Positions 1-8,528 are shown, numbered from the stretch's first letter. The stretch: 38,939 nt of DNA from an uncultured Mucilaginibacter sp. (GCA_903891475.1 CAITEP010000050.1:1-38939); one strand, 5' to 3'. Notes: a model not told the origin generated them from the letters alone. Translations and numbers: made by a program.

Positions 1-228
1 TAGCCATTGTGGTCTCTTTCCACATATATGACAAGCTAAAGTACTTCTAAGCAGGGGGGAGCACTAACAGCAGAAAGGGAGCAGACATGTGAACAAGCAG
101 TAGACATATACAAGGGTGAATTAGTATAAATACATATAATTAACTTTTTATTACCTATTCGTCATTTAATAAAAATTCGTATAAACTCAAAAAAATTAAG
201 AAATTCATAATTGAGCCTATACTTTTTT
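1..228. other. Window edge, no confident gene
   Basis: No convincing gene is visible here. Frame 3 is open from the left edge to a TAA at 48-50 and could be the last 15 codons of a gene that begins outside the window, but the piece is too short to assign. The rest is AT-rich spacer leading to the M28 peptidase promoter candidate. Confidence 0.4.
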
Positions 229-236
229 TATATTTG
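229..236 (+). promoter_or_regulatory. Candidate -7 box of the M28 peptidase gene
   Basis: TATATTTG matches the Bacteroidota -7 consensus TAnnTTTG exactly and ends 14 bases before the ATG at 251. A TTG at 211-213 could be the -33 element, but its 15-base spacing is shorter than usual. Confidence 0.4.
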
Positions 237-250
237 ATGAAAAAACCATT

Positions 251-1891
251 ATGAAACTTTTAAAAATTTCATTTTTTATTACAATTATTTCAATGTTTCT
301 AAATAATTGCAAACAAAAGGAGACATCCACTGTTAGTGGGCCGGTTACCGCGCTTGATATTAAAAACCATATTGCAGTTTTGGCCAATGATTCTTTAACC
401 GGGCGTATGCCATTTACGGAAGGCGAAAACAAGACTATCAACTATATTGCCGGGCAATTTAAGCAACTCGGCCTGGAGCCAGGCAACCATGGTAGCTATT
501 TTCAGGAAGTGCCAATGGTACAGGTTACCAGTTTTCCATCAAATATTACAGTTAGTGGTAAAGCCTCTTTTACTTTTAAACCTACTGATGATTTTTCTGC
601 ATCTACCCAGCAAGAATTGGATAGCGTACAATTAAACAATTCACCATTGGTTTTTGCCGGATACGGCATAGTAGCACCAGAGTACAATTGGAACGATTAT
701 AAAAATCTGGATGTAAAAGGTAAAACAGTGATTGTTTTGGTGAACGACCCAGGTTTTAAATCGGGCAATTCGAAACTTTTTAAAGGCGACACCATGACTT
801 ATTACGGCAGGTGGACTTATAAATATGAAGAAGCTGCGCGACAAGGTGCGGCTGGTGTGTTGGTAATACATCAAACGGAGCCTGCCAGCTATCCGTTTAC
901 GGTGGTAAATGGCAACGGGCATGCTAAATTATATTTGCAACAAGCCGACAAACATTTGTCGCGTTGCAAGGTTGAAGGTTGGTTAAGTGAGTCGGCTGCT
1001 ACCAAAATACTATCAGCTGCGGGCATTAGTGGCGATATCAGGGCCATTGCACGTAAAGCAGACTTTAAGGCAGTTGATTTAAAACAAACCATTAGTCTTA
1101 CCCTTCACAATAAATTAAAATACAGCACCTCCCATAATGTGATAGCGGTTTTAAAGGGAAGCACCACGCCCGATGAATGTATTTTATATTCAGCGCATTG
1201 GGATCATTTGGGTATAGGCAAAGCTGATGCTAAAGGGGATAGTATTTATAATGGAGCCATTGATAATGCCGATGGTGTTGCCTCTGTGTTGGGCGTGGCT
1301 AAAGCATTTGCTGGATTAAGCAGCAACATTAAACGTTCGGTAGTGTTTTTAATGGTTACTGCCGAAGAGCAAGGTTTGCTAGGGTCGGAATATTATGCCA
1401 CACATCCAATTTACCCCGTAAACAAAACGGTTGCCAACCTAAATATGGATGCCTTGGGCAGCTATGGCGAAACAAATGATTTTGCGATTACAGGAAAGGG
1501 TCAAAATGATTTGGATGATTATGTTGAAAAATGGGTAAAACCATTGGGTAAAAAAGTGACAGGCGATAAAAACCCTGGGGCTGGAAGCTATTATCGGTCG
1601 GATCATTTTAATTTTGCGAAAGTGGGTATACCTGCGCTAGATATTAATAATGGCCAAGAGAGTACCCTCCATGGAGCCGTTTGGGGTAAAAAACAACAGG
1701 ACGACTATACCGCGAACAATTATCACCAACCATCTGATAATTTCACCGAAGCTATGAATACCGATGGGATGGCACAAGTTGCCAACTTGTTATTTAACAT
1801 TGGGCATGAGCTGGCTAATTCAACCGTGTTTCCAGGTTGGAAAAAGGGGTCGGAGTTTAAAGCTATCAGAGAAAAATCATTAGCAAAATAA
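251..1891 (+). CDS. M28 family zinc aminopeptidase with PA domain, exported lipoprotein
   Basis: Predicted exported metallo-aminopeptidase of family M28, with a protease-associated (PA) insert. The N-terminus is hydrophobic and ends in LNNC with Cys20, which reads as a lipoprotein signal, although Asn before the Cys is not the classical lipobox. A PA-like segment covers roughly residues 120-260. The two-zinc site is complete: His316 and Asp318 (AHWDHLG), Asp338 (IDNADG), Glu372/Glu373 (TAEEQG), Asp400 (NMDALG) and His452 (SDHFNF). Length (546 aa) is normal for the PA-containing subgroup. It likely trims peptides at the cell surface or in the periplasm. The gene stands alone, with its own promoter candidate and terminator. 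The family call is strong; the substrate is unknown. Confidence 0.93.
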   Translation: MKLLKISFFITIISMFLNNCKQKETSTVSGPVTALDIKNHIAVLANDSLTGRMPFTEGENKTINYIAGQFKQLGLEPGNHGSYFQEVPMVQVTSFPSNITVSGKASFTFKPTDDFSASTQQELDSVQLNNSPLVFAGYGIVAPEYNWNDYKNLDVKGKTVIVLVNDPGFKSGNSKLFKGDTMTYYGRWTYKYEEAARQGAAGVLVIHQTEPASYPFTVVNGNGHAKLYLQQADKHLSRCKVEGWLSESAATKILSAAGISGDIRAIARKADFKAVDLKQTISLTLHNKLKYSTSHNVIAVLKGSTTPDECILYSAHWDHLGIGKADAKGDSIYNGAIDNADGVASVLGVAKAFAGLSSNIKRSVVFLMVTAEEQGLLGSEYYATHPIYPVNKTVANLNMDALGSYGETNDFAITGKGQNDLDDYVEKWVKPLGKKVTGDKNPGAGSYYRSDHFNFAKVGIPALDINNGQESTLHGAVWGKKQQDDYTANNYHQPSDNFTEAMNTDGMAQVANLLFNIGHELANSTVFPGWKKGSEFKAIREKSLAK

Positions 1892-1907
1892 GTAGGCTAT
1901 AAAATTC

Positions 1908-1938
1908 AAAACCCATCTCGCAATCGGGATGGGTTTTT
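1908..1938. terminator. Intrinsic terminator after the M28 gene
   Basis: AAAACCCATC (1908-1917) pairs with GATGGGTTTT (1928-1937) and a T run follows. On the opposite strand the hairpin is followed by a T-rich stretch, so it may also stop transcription of the converging TM2 gene. Confidence 0.8.
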
Positions 1939-2005
1939 ACCTAATCAGAACTATATATTTGATTCGCTAAGAAAACCGCTTCCTGATTTTCTTGCTACCT
2001 AATGT

Positions 2006-2368
2006 TTATTTGGCGGCAGTGGCTATTTCATAACACTCATAAGCCAGTTTGCTATTATACTCGTTGGTTAGGCTTTTATAGTTAAACAAATCGTACAAAG
2101 TGCCAACCATAAAAAGCCCTCCGGTAAGCATATAGATTAGAGCCCAGCCATATTGCTTGGTTAACATACGTTGTACCCCGCCAAGCCCTAGAAAGCCAAA
2201 CAGCGTAGCAAATAAAATATCAATAGGATTTTTTCTTCGGCTATTATAAACAAGCATAAATGTTTGCATTTGAAAAGTACTTAAACCAGCCGATGCTTCT
2301 TGTATAAAAGCATATTCATCAGGCGTAATTCCCGAGTATACAAAGTAGTTATGTTGGTATGTGTTCAT
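2006..2368 (-). CDS. TM2 domain membrane protein
   Basis: A 120-residue protein with a TM2 domain at about residues 50-95. Two hydrophobic helices flank a short polar turn, with the Gly-rich FLGLGG motif in the first helix, a basic link (LTKQYGW) and a second helix ending at LYDLF. The N-terminal 45 residues are soluble and of unknown role. TM2 proteins are small inner-membrane proteins with no settled function in bacteria. The ATG at 2366-2368 is the only reasonable start. The gene stands alone on the minus strand and converges on the M28 peptidase gene. The family call is good; no function is claimed. Confidence 0.85.
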   Translation of the reverse strand: MNTYQHNYFVYSGITPDEYAFIQEASAGLSTFQMQTFMLVYNSRRKNPIDILFATLFGFLGLGGVQRMLTKQYGWALIYMLTGGLFMVGTLYDLFNYKSLTNEYNSKLAYECYEIATAAK

Positions 2369-2554
2369 TTACTTTTAAAAACGATTATTGTTATAATATG
2401 TTTTAAAAGTAATGTGTAAAATAAAAATGACAAATGCCTATTTGGCAAAGTCATATTTAGCATCGGTGAAATTGGGTTTTTTGGCTGTGAAAATTCTACC
2501 AAAAGGGTATCTTAATTACAAATAAAAGGGGAAGATTTTTTGGAATATAAATGA

Positions 2555-3238
2555 TTAATTCAACTCTTCAAAGGCAATATCCATTACCGGGAAATTTGAA
2601 TAACCATTGTAATCATAATGCCACCATTCCGATTTATTAATTTTGAAACCATGTGCCTCCATTACAGTTTTCAGCATTTCACGGTTAGCAATTTTAGCTT
2701 TTGATAAATTAGGATAATTATCAGCTGCTTTTACACTAAAGCTATCAAAGGGTGTTGGCATGTCCAAATCTTGCCCGGTTTTCAAATTGATAATAGTAAG
2801 GTCAATAGCGCATCCCCTGTTATGACGCGAACCCCTACGAGGGGAGGCAACAAATACGGTATCTTTAACCAATTCATAAAATGAAACAGTAACAGCATAT
2901 GGTCTGTAAGCATCAAATATTTTAAGCCCAAGTCCTTGTTTGTTTAGCTCGTCCTCAACTTCTTTTAAAGCCTTTGCTACAGGTAGCCGGACGTAGGCTT
3001 TGGCTAATTTATACATGGCCTTATGCATAAAATTATTGCGGGTAGCATACCTGATATCTAAAACAATATTAGGCACTAGCTTTTTTATTTCAACCAGTTG
3101 ATAATCGGGCGAATCAGCTATCTTTTTTTGATAATCCCTTAGCCTCATTACTTTATTGCTGTCGATATACTTGTATTGCTGCGCAATAACATGACTAAAG
3201 ACAGTTAAACAAATGATGACAAGCAAAAGCGTTTTCAT
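2555..3238 (-). CDS. D-alanyl-D-alanine dipeptidase, VanX-like (M15D)
   Basis: Zinc dipeptidase of the VanX/DdpX family, expected to cleave D-Ala-D-Ala or related muramyl-derived dipeptides. The zinc ligands are His139 and Asp146 (SRHNRGCAID) and His207, with catalytic Glu204 (EWWHYDY); Arg112 (DAYRPY) matches the transition-state arginine of the family. I chose the ATG at 3238 because it gives a clean signal peptide (hydrophobic residues 3-18 ending at VIAQ); an upstream in-frame extension would bury it. The export signal suggests cell-wall recycling in the periplasm rather than cytoplasmic vancomycin resistance. The ATG lies one base after the alanine dehydrogenase stop, so the two genes are very likely cotranscribed, a sensible pairing for D-/L-alanine use. 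Confidence 0.9.
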   Translation of the reverse strand: MKTLLLVIICLTVFSHVIAQQYKYIDSNKVMRLRDYQKKIADSPDYQLVEIKKLVPNIVLDIRYATRNNFMHKAMYKLAKAYVRLPVAKALKEVEDELNKQGLGLKIFDAYRPYAVTVSFYELVKDTVFVASPRRGSRHNRGCAIDLTIINLKTGQDLDMPTPFDSFSVKAADNYPNLSKAKIANREMLKTVMEAHGFKINKSEWWHYDYNGYSNFPVMDIAFEELN

Positions 3239-3239
3239 A

Positions 3240-4466
3240 TTATCTGTTCGAAATAATGAGTAAATCAAGGTCTTTACAAGGTATAGCAAAACGTTCACCA
3301 AGGTATTTATTGGTTAATTGTCCCTGAAAAATATATACAGCATCCCTAATACCCGATTTTTGCCAAATCACATTTTTGATATTACCTTGTTCGCCAATAT
3401 CCAACAAAATAGGAGCAAAAATATTGGTGAGCGCGTAAGTAGCGGTACGTGCTACCCTGGAAGCGATATTAGGAACGCAATAATGTATTACATCATGCTT
3501 ACGGAATACAGGATTAGTATGATTGGTAATTTCCGAAGTTTCAAAACAACCGCCTTGATCAATCGCCACATCAATAATAACTGAATTGGGTTTCATGCGA
3601 CTCACCGTTGCTTCTGATACGATACATGGGCTGCGACCTTCTTTGGCACGCATTGCTCCTATTGCCACATCGCAAGTAGTAATGGCTTTTTCTAACACAA
3701 TGGGCTGCACCACCGAGGTAAAAACCCGACTACCAATATTATTTTGTAATCTACGTAGCTTGTAAATAGATGGGTCGAATACTTTTACCTCAGCACCTAA
3801 TGATATGGCCGTGCGCGCGGCGTATTCACCAACGGTACCCGCACCTAAAATTACAATTTCGGTTGGTGGTACGCCGGTAATACCACCAAGCATCAATCCC
3901 TTACCATCAAAAATATTGCTTAAATATTCACCAGCTATTAATATGGATGTTGCCCCAACAATTTCGCTCATTGCCCGTACCACGCACAAGGAGCCACCTT
4001 CGTCTCTTAAATGTTCAAAACAAAGCGCTGTAACTCTTTTATTGATGAGGGCATGCAAATATTCACCTTTTAACGAAGAGAGTTGTAGCGCCGATATTAA
4101 AATTTGCCCGGGTTTCATCATGGCAATTTCTTCCATAGTGGGCGGGGCAATTTTGATGATGATATCGGCCTCGTATAACTTTTTGGTATCGTAAACTATT
4201 TGGGCGCCTTGTTCGCTGTAATGGTTGTCTTTAAAGTTTGCAGCAGCTCCGGCATTGCTTTCCAACATAATCTCATGCCCATTGTTCACCAACAAAGCAA
4301 CTGATAGGGGCGTTAAAGCAACCCTGTTTTCTTGAAATGATATTTCTTTGGGGATGCCTATGTAAAGCCTCTTTTTTTGGTTCTTTACTTCCAGCATCGA
4401 CTCCTGTGGCTGCATCAATGCCTGCTTGGCAATGTCAGAAAACCCGCTGTATTTCCCTGAGCTCAT
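3240..4466 (-). CDS. ald: Alanine dehydrogenase family protein
   Basis: NAD-dependent enzyme of the alanine dehydrogenase/transhydrogenase-alpha family, which would interconvert L-alanine with pyruvate plus ammonia. The N-terminal catalytic domain has Arg48 (ENRVALTP) and Lys105 (IIIKIAPP) at the substrate-binding positions, the Rossmann nucleotide loop is GAGTVG (208-213), and DVAIDQGGCFE carries the catalytic Asp. The position of the usual active-site His (LHLAA in characterised enzymes) is Gln128 (ALQLSS). At 408 residues it is longer than typical alanine dehydrogenases, with about 32 extra N-terminal residues. It lies 51 bases downstream of tsaE and one base upstream of the VanX-like gene. 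Family membership is firm; the exact reaction is less certain because of the His-to-Gln change. Confidence 0.88.
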   Translation of the reverse strand: MSSGKYSGFSDIAKQALMQPQESMLEVKNQKKRLYIGIPKEISFQENRVALTPLSVALLVNNGHEIMLESNAGAAANFKDNHYSEQGAQIVYDTKKLYEADIIIKIAPPTMEEIAMMKPGQILISALQLSSLKGEYLHALINKRVTALCFEHLRDEGGSLCVVRAMSEIVGATSILIAGEYLSNIFDGKGLMLGGITGVPPTEIVILGAGTVGEYAARTAISLGAEVKVFDPSIYKLRRLQNNIGSRVFTSVVQPIVLEKAITTCDVAIGAMRAKEGRSPCIVSEATVSRMKPNSVIIDVAIDQGGCFETSEITNHTNPVFRKHDVIHYCVPNIASRVARTATYALTNIFAPILLDIGEQGNIKNVIWQKSGIRDAVYIFQGQLTNKYLGERFAIPCKDLDLLIISNR

Positions 4467-4517
4467 TATACCTAATTTTCTTGATGATGAAGATAGGAAA
4501 ATTTGTGGTACTAATAG

Positions 4518-4937
4518 CTAAAATTGTTCAATTATTATTTCCCGGGTATTTTGTCCGGTAACCTCAATTTTAATGGTAACATAATGAGGTGGCAGCAGGT
4601 CGGGCACCATTTCGGGCCATTCAATAAAACAATAAGCACCCGAATAAAAATATTCCTCATAACCCAAATCCATTGCCTCAGTTTGGTTTTTGAGTCTATA
4701 AAAATCAAAATGATAGGCCTTTCGGCTACGGCTAGCAATATATTCGTTTACGATGGAAAAAGTAGGACTGGTTACATTATCCTTTACACCAAGTTCATGG
4801 CAAATGGCTTTTATTAGCGTGGTTTTGCCCGTGCCCATTTCGCCATAAAACAAAAAAATACGGTTATCAGGGGCAAAAGCCAATAGTTGCTTTGCAATAA
4901 TCTCTAGCTGGGTTGGTGAAGTGGATGTTAGGCGCAT
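4518..4937 (-). CDS. tsaE: tRNA t6A biosynthesis ATPase TsaE
   Basis: ATPase that works with TsaB and TsaD to make N6-threonylcarbamoyladenosine at position 37 of ANN-decoding tRNAs. The Walker A loop is GEMGTGKTT (32-40), followed by the family motifs TSPTFSIVNEY (56-66), HFDFYRL (76-82), and an E-W pair at 106-107 (FIEWPE). The length of 139 is standard. The start is ATG at 4937, only three bases after the stop of the PIN toxin gene, so translation probably depends on a transcript that also carries the toxin-antitoxin pair. Alanine dehydrogenase follows. TsaE is essential in many bacteria, which makes this arrangement notable. Confidence 0.95.
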   Translation of the reverse strand: MRLTSTSPTQLEIIAKQLLAFAPDNRIFLFYGEMGTGKTTLIKAICHELGVKDNVTSPTFSIVNEYIASRSRKAYHFDFYRLKNQTEAMDLGYEEYFYSGAYCFIEWPEMVPDLLPPHYVTIKIEVTGQNTREIIIEQF

Positions 4938-4940
4938 TTA

Positions 4941-5309
4941 TTAATTGTGTTCAAACAAAATTAAATCAAGGCCTATAATTTTTTTAAAATCCTTATCTGC
5001 CGTAATCAGAGGCATATCATTGGTTATTGCAGAAGCTGCTATTATGCTATCAGGTAATTTGAGTTTTGACTCAGTTCTTATTTTTATCGCAGATTCTTTA
5101 ATGCCTTCATCTATGTTTAGTATAGTTATAGAATCTAAAAAGGTTTTAATTATTTCAATGGCACTATATCCCTGAAAAGTACATAATTCCATTTCTGTTA
5201 TTATTGAAATAAATAGGTTACGATTATTTAACATATCACCTATAACTTCATCTCCATTTAGTAAATAAATGCAAATATTAGTATCAACAAAAATATTAGT
5301 TCCATTCAT
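4941..5309 (-). CDS. PIN domain toxin, VapC-like
   Basis: A 122-residue PIN-domain protein, expected to be a Mg-dependent endoribonuclease toxin of a type II toxin-antitoxin pair. The acidic PIN residues are all present: Asp9 (FVDTN), Glu41 (TEMEL), Asp87 (LPDSIIAA), and Asp105/Asp107 (TADKDF). The last residues (ILFEHN) are typical of a complete domain, so the toxin looks intact. The ATG at 5307-5309 lies inside the last codons of the antitoxin gene, giving a 14-base overlap and probable translational coupling. The tsaE gene starts three bases after the stop. RNA targets cannot be read from sequence. Confidence 0.9.
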   Translation of the reverse strand: MNGTNIFVDTNICIYLLNGDEVIGDMLNNRNLFISIITEMELCTFQGYSAIEIIKTFLDSITILNIDEGIKESAIKIRTESKLKLPDSIIAASAITNDMPLITADKDFKKIIGLDLILFEHN

Positions 5310-5460
5310 CTCTTAAACGCTTTTGAATTACTAAAGCATCCTCATCAACTTTTATAGCTCCACAAAATTTTTTCGCGTCAAAGTTTTTCTTACGCTTTCT
5401 TTCTGACAAAAATTCTTGGATTTTTTTTATATCAGCCTTATCTTTTAATACTAAAACCAT
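5296..5460 (-). CDS. Small antitoxin partner of the PIN toxin
   Basis: A 54-codon gene, ATG at 5458-5460, TAA at 5296-5298. The product begins MVLVLKDKADIKK and ends LVIQKRLRDEWN. The middle is strongly basic (SERKRKKNFDAKKF) and the C-terminus resembles the short toxin-wrapping tails of VapB-like antitoxins, in which a Trp/Arg-rich segment inserts in the PIN groove. I could not assign a named antitoxin family, and no classical ribbon-helix-helix or AbrB pattern is obvious. The call rests on size, position directly before a PIN gene, and the 14-base overlap with it. It begins 30 bases after the porX stop. Confidence 0.8.
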   Translation of the reverse strand: MVLVLKDKADIKKIQEFLSERKRKKNFDAKKFCGAIKVDEDALVIQKRLRDEWN

Positions 5461-5490
5461 ACTCAAATTTAATTAAAAAAATTAAAAAAA

Positions 5491-7044
5491 CTATTTCGGC
5501 CCATAAACCGCTATGGGTATCAACATCTCCTCTAACGAGATACCGCCATGCTGGAAGGTTTCGTTATAAAAATTTACAAAATGGTTGTAGTTATTTGGGT
5601 ATACAAAATACTTATCCTCCTTGGCAAAAACAAAGCTGCTGCTTACGTGTAATTTTGGCAACATGGCATCGTGCGGGTTACGTACGTAAAAAACCTCTTT
5701 GGGGTTAAAGTTAAGGTTTTTACCTTGTTTGTAGCGCAAATTGGTATTTGTATTGCGGTCGCCTATAATTTTGCTTGGGGTTTTTACCTTAATGGTACCA
5801 TGGTCGGTTGTAATAATCACTCTTACCTGTTTCTGAGCCAAAAACTTCAACAAATCAAACAAAGGCGAATGCTCAAACCATGAAAGTGTAAGCGAGCGAT
5901 AGCTGGCTTCATCGCTTGCCAATTCCCGTATCATCTGCATGTCGGTGCGGGCATGCGATAGCATATCAACAAAGTTATAAACTATCACATTCAGCTCATT
6001 GTTCATCAGGTTACTTACCGAATCGTTCAATGCCCTGCCTTCGTCAATGTTTAATATTTTATGATACGAATGCTTTACTTCTTTGCGTAATTGTCTCTTT
6101 AGCTGGTCGGTAACAAACTGACCTTCGTGCAAATTTTTACCACCTTCATCCTCATCATTCTGCCACATTTCGGGGTAACGTTTCTCCATCTCCAAAGGCA
6201 TCAATCCCGAAAATATGGCATTACGGGCGTACTGGGTAGCAGTAGGTAAAATACTGTAATAGGCATCTTCTTCCTCCAACCTGAAATATTCGGTAAGTAC
6301 GGTGTTGATAATTTTAAACTGGTCGTACCTCAAATTATCAATCAAAATAAAAAACAAGGGACCTTTGCCATCCAGTTTCGGGAATACCTTCTTTTTAAAC
6401 AATTGTGGCGAAATGGTTGGCCCTTCATCAGGGTCCTTCATCCAATTAAGGTAATTGCGCTCAATAAACTTGCAAAACTGTGTATTGGCTTCGGCTTTTT
6501 GCATGGTCAGTATTTCGTGCATGCCCGCGTCTTCCAGTTTCTCTAATTCCAGTTCCCAATATATCAGTTTTTTATAAACATCCACCCACTCTTTATAATT
6601 CAAGTTATCGTTCAAGGTCATGCCCAGGTTCCTAAAATCCTGCTGATAGGCCATGGTAGTTTTTTCGGTTACCAGCTTCTTGTTTTCGGTCAGCTTTTTA
6701 ATGGTGAGCAAAATTTGTCTTGGGTTTACCGGCTTTATTAAATAATCATCAATTTTTGAGCCTATGGCATCCTCCATTAAATATTCCTCTTCGTTTTTGG
6801 TAATCAAAACAATGGGAATATCATTATTGATGTTTTTTATTTGCGATAGCGTTTCCAATCCGGTAAGTCCGGGCATGTTTTCATCTAAAAATATCAAATC
6901 AAAATAGCTGGCCTTGAAAGCATCAACCGCGTCATAACCATTGGTTACGGTGGTTACCTTATAGCCTTTTTCGGTTAAAAACAGGATGTGTGGCTTTAAC
7001 AAGTCTATTTCGTCGTCGGCCCATAATATGGATGTTTCTTGCAT
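5491..7044 (-). CDS. porX: PorX: response regulator with PglZ phosphodiesterase domain
   Basis: Orphan-type response regulator that controls type IX secretion in Bacteroidota, with PorY as the usual kinase. The receiver domain (about 1-120) has the acidic pocket Asp10/Asp11 (WADDE), phospho-acceptor Asp54 (LIFLDENMPG), Thr82 and Lys104 (LIKPVNP). After a helical linker, the PglZ domain of the alkaline phosphatase superfamily runs from about 225 to the end, with metal-site Asp236 (ILIDNLRYDQ), a PTATQYAR motif whose Thr270 matches the nucleophile region, a VDMLSH motif and TTDHGT. I chose the ATG at 7044 (517 aa, MQETSILWADDE), the usual start for this family; the in-frame extension to 7128 adds residues unlike any receiver domain. 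No porY is visible in this window. It heads the minus-strand run that continues into the toxin-antitoxin pair and tsaE. Confidence 0.95.
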   Translation of the reverse strand: MQETSILWADDEIDLLKPHILFLTEKGYKVTTVTNGYDAVDAFKASYFDLIFLDENMPGLTGLETLSQIKNINNDIPIVLITKNEEEYLMEDAIGSKIDDYLIKPVNPRQILLTIKKLTENKKLVTEKTTMAYQQDFRNLGMTLNDNLNYKEWVDVYKKLIYWELELEKLEDAGMHEILTMQKAEANTQFCKFIERNYLNWMKDPDEGPTISPQLFKKKVFPKLDGKGPLFFILIDNLRYDQFKIINTVLTEYFRLEEEDAYYSILPTATQYARNAIFSGLMPLEMEKRYPEMWQNDEDEGGKNLHEGQFVTDQLKRQLRKEVKHSYHKILNIDEGRALNDSVSNLMNNELNVIVYNFVDMLSHARTDMQMIRELASDEASYRSLTLSWFEHSPLFDLLKFLAQKQVRVIITTDHGTIKVKTPSKIIGDRNTNTNLRYKQGKNLNFNPKEVFYVRNPHDAMLPKLHVSSSFVFAKEDKYFVYPNNYNHFVNFYNETFQHGGISLEEMLIPIAVYGPK

Positions 7045-7298
7045 TTTTGTTGATGTTAAATTAATAAGCTTAACCTGCTTTAAATTTATAGCAAACCCCA
7101 AAATAGGTATGCCTTTAAAATTAGGCAAATAAACCCAAAAAGGGCTATTCCGTATTATATTTAGTAATTTAAATACTTGTTAAACAAACTTCAAAACACG
7201 GGTTTTGTTATTAATAAATAAAAGGATTAACAAAAATTAACAAATATAAAATTTACCTGTTACCTTTATTTTTCAATTTTGCATCGCAAATACATACC

Positions 7299-8528
7299 TT
7301 GAATAAAAAGAAAATAATAAACGACCCTGTACATGGCTTTATCAGCATCCCTTCCGAACTGATATTCGATTTGATAGAACACCCTTATTTTCAGCGCTTA
7401 CGCTATATAAAACAACTGGGCATGACGCACCTTGTTTACCCTGGCGCCTTGCATACCCGTTTTCATCATGCTTTAGGAGCCATGCATTTAATGAGCTTGG
7501 CTATTGAAACTTTAAGAAATAAAGGCCATAAAATAAGCAATGAGGAAGAAGAGGCGGTAACCATTGCCATCCTCTTGCATGATATAGGACATGGCCCATT
7601 CTCTCACGCGTTGGAAGAGAACATCGTTGTAGGTATCTCGCATGAGGATATTTCGGTGATGCTGATGAACAGCCTCAATAAACAGTTTAACGGACAATTG
7701 GATTTAGCCATCAGTATTTTTGACGATACTTACCACCGCCATTTTTTGCATCAATTGGTATCGAGCCAGTTAGATATGGATAGGCTGGACTATTTGAACC
7801 GGGATAGTTTTTTTACGGGCGTTTCGGAAGGGGTAATTAGTTCCGACCGTATTATCAAGATGCTAAATGTACGAGATGACCATATTGTGATTGAAGAAAA
7901 GGGCATCTACTCTATCGAAAAGTTTTTGATTGCCCGCAGGCTCATGTATTGGCAGGTATATCTGCATAAAACAGTTATTGCTGCCGAGTTGCTGCTATCA
8001 AAAATATTGAAACGAAGTAGGGAGCTGGCACTTAATAAAGGCATGAAATTTAACCTACCTGGCTTGGGGCATTTTTTAAATACCAAAATTGATAAAAGCC
8101 AATTTATGGAGGATGCCATCCATCTGGAACGTTTTGCAGCTTTAGATGATACCGATATTATGGCCGCCATAAAGGTTTGGAAAACAAGCGACGACTTTAT
8201 ATTATCGAAACTTTGTACCGATTTGGTAGAGCGCAAATTATATAAGGTTGAGATAAGCAACGAACAACCCAATGAACAATTTATTAATCAATTGCTAAAT
8301 GCGGTCGCCAAAAAATATAATATTACTATTGAGGAAGCGTCTTATTTTGTTTTTACTGATAATATTAGGAACGACGCTTACAAGGCCGGCGATGGGAATA
8401 TTTTGATTTTGATGAAAAATGGCAATATAAAGGATATTGCCGAAGCCAGCGATAATTCAAATTTGGGGGCACTTTCAAAAACGGTAAAAAAAGCTATTAT
8501 TTGCTATAATAAAGAGTTGGTTTTGTAG
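7299..8528 (+). CDS. HD superfamily phosphohydrolase (COG1078 type)
   Basis: A metal-dependent phosphohydrolase related to dNTP triphosphohydrolases. The N-terminus carries the hallmark NDPVHGFI, and the HD signature is HTRFHHALG (52-60) followed by LLHDIGHGPFSH (92-103, His94-Asp95), with the later family motif SSQLDMDRLDYLNRD supplying the last Asp. Length 409 is standard. The start appears to be TTG at 7299: no ATG or GTG lies in frame upstream in this spacer, and the next Met is past the conserved N-terminal motif. It is divergent from porX and precedes lpxD, with its own spacer. The substrate (dNTP or another phosphate ester) is not predictable here. Confidence 0.9.
   Translation: MNKKKIINDPVHGFISIPSELIFDLIEHPYFQRLRYIKQLGMTHLVYPGALHTRFHHALGAMHLMSLAIETLRNKGHKISNEEEEAVTIAILLHDIGHGPFSHALEENIVVGISHEDISVMLMNSLNKQFNGQLDLAISIFDDTYHRHFLHQLVSSQLDMDRLDYLNRDSFFTGVSEGVISSDRIIKMLNVRDDHIVIEEKGIYSIEKFLIARRLMYWQVYLHKTVIAAELLLSKILKRSRELALNKGMKFNLPGLGHFLNTKIDKSQFMEDAIHLERFAALDDTDIMAAIKVWKTSDDFILSKLCTDLVERKLYKVEISNEQPNEQFINQLLNAVAKKYNITIEEASYFVFTDNIRNDAYKAGDGNILILMKNGNIKDIAEASDNSNLGALSKTVKKAIICYNKELVL

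Noticed and set aside
1..50. Open frame to a TAA at 48-50 at the left edge
   Set aside because: Only 15 codons, no recognisable sequence, and an open frame of that length is expected by chance.
2435..2447. TGCC-TATTT-GGCA inverted repeat upstream of the TM2 gene
   Set aside because: Four-base arms are too short to support an operator or hairpin.
3239..3301. Upstream extension of the VanX-like protein
   Set aside because: It would hide the signal peptide and run 62 bases into the alanine dehydrogenase gene.
3805..4194. 129-residue frame opposite alanine dehydrogenase
   Set aside because: It is antisense to a strongly conserved gene and has no features of its own.
7045..7128. 28-residue N-terminal extension of PorX
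   Set aside because: The family starts at the ATG at 7044 right before the receiver domain; the extension has no domain character.
7907..8272. 121-residue frame opposite the HD gene
   Set aside because: Shadow of a conserved gene; Ser/Arg-rich with no domain.
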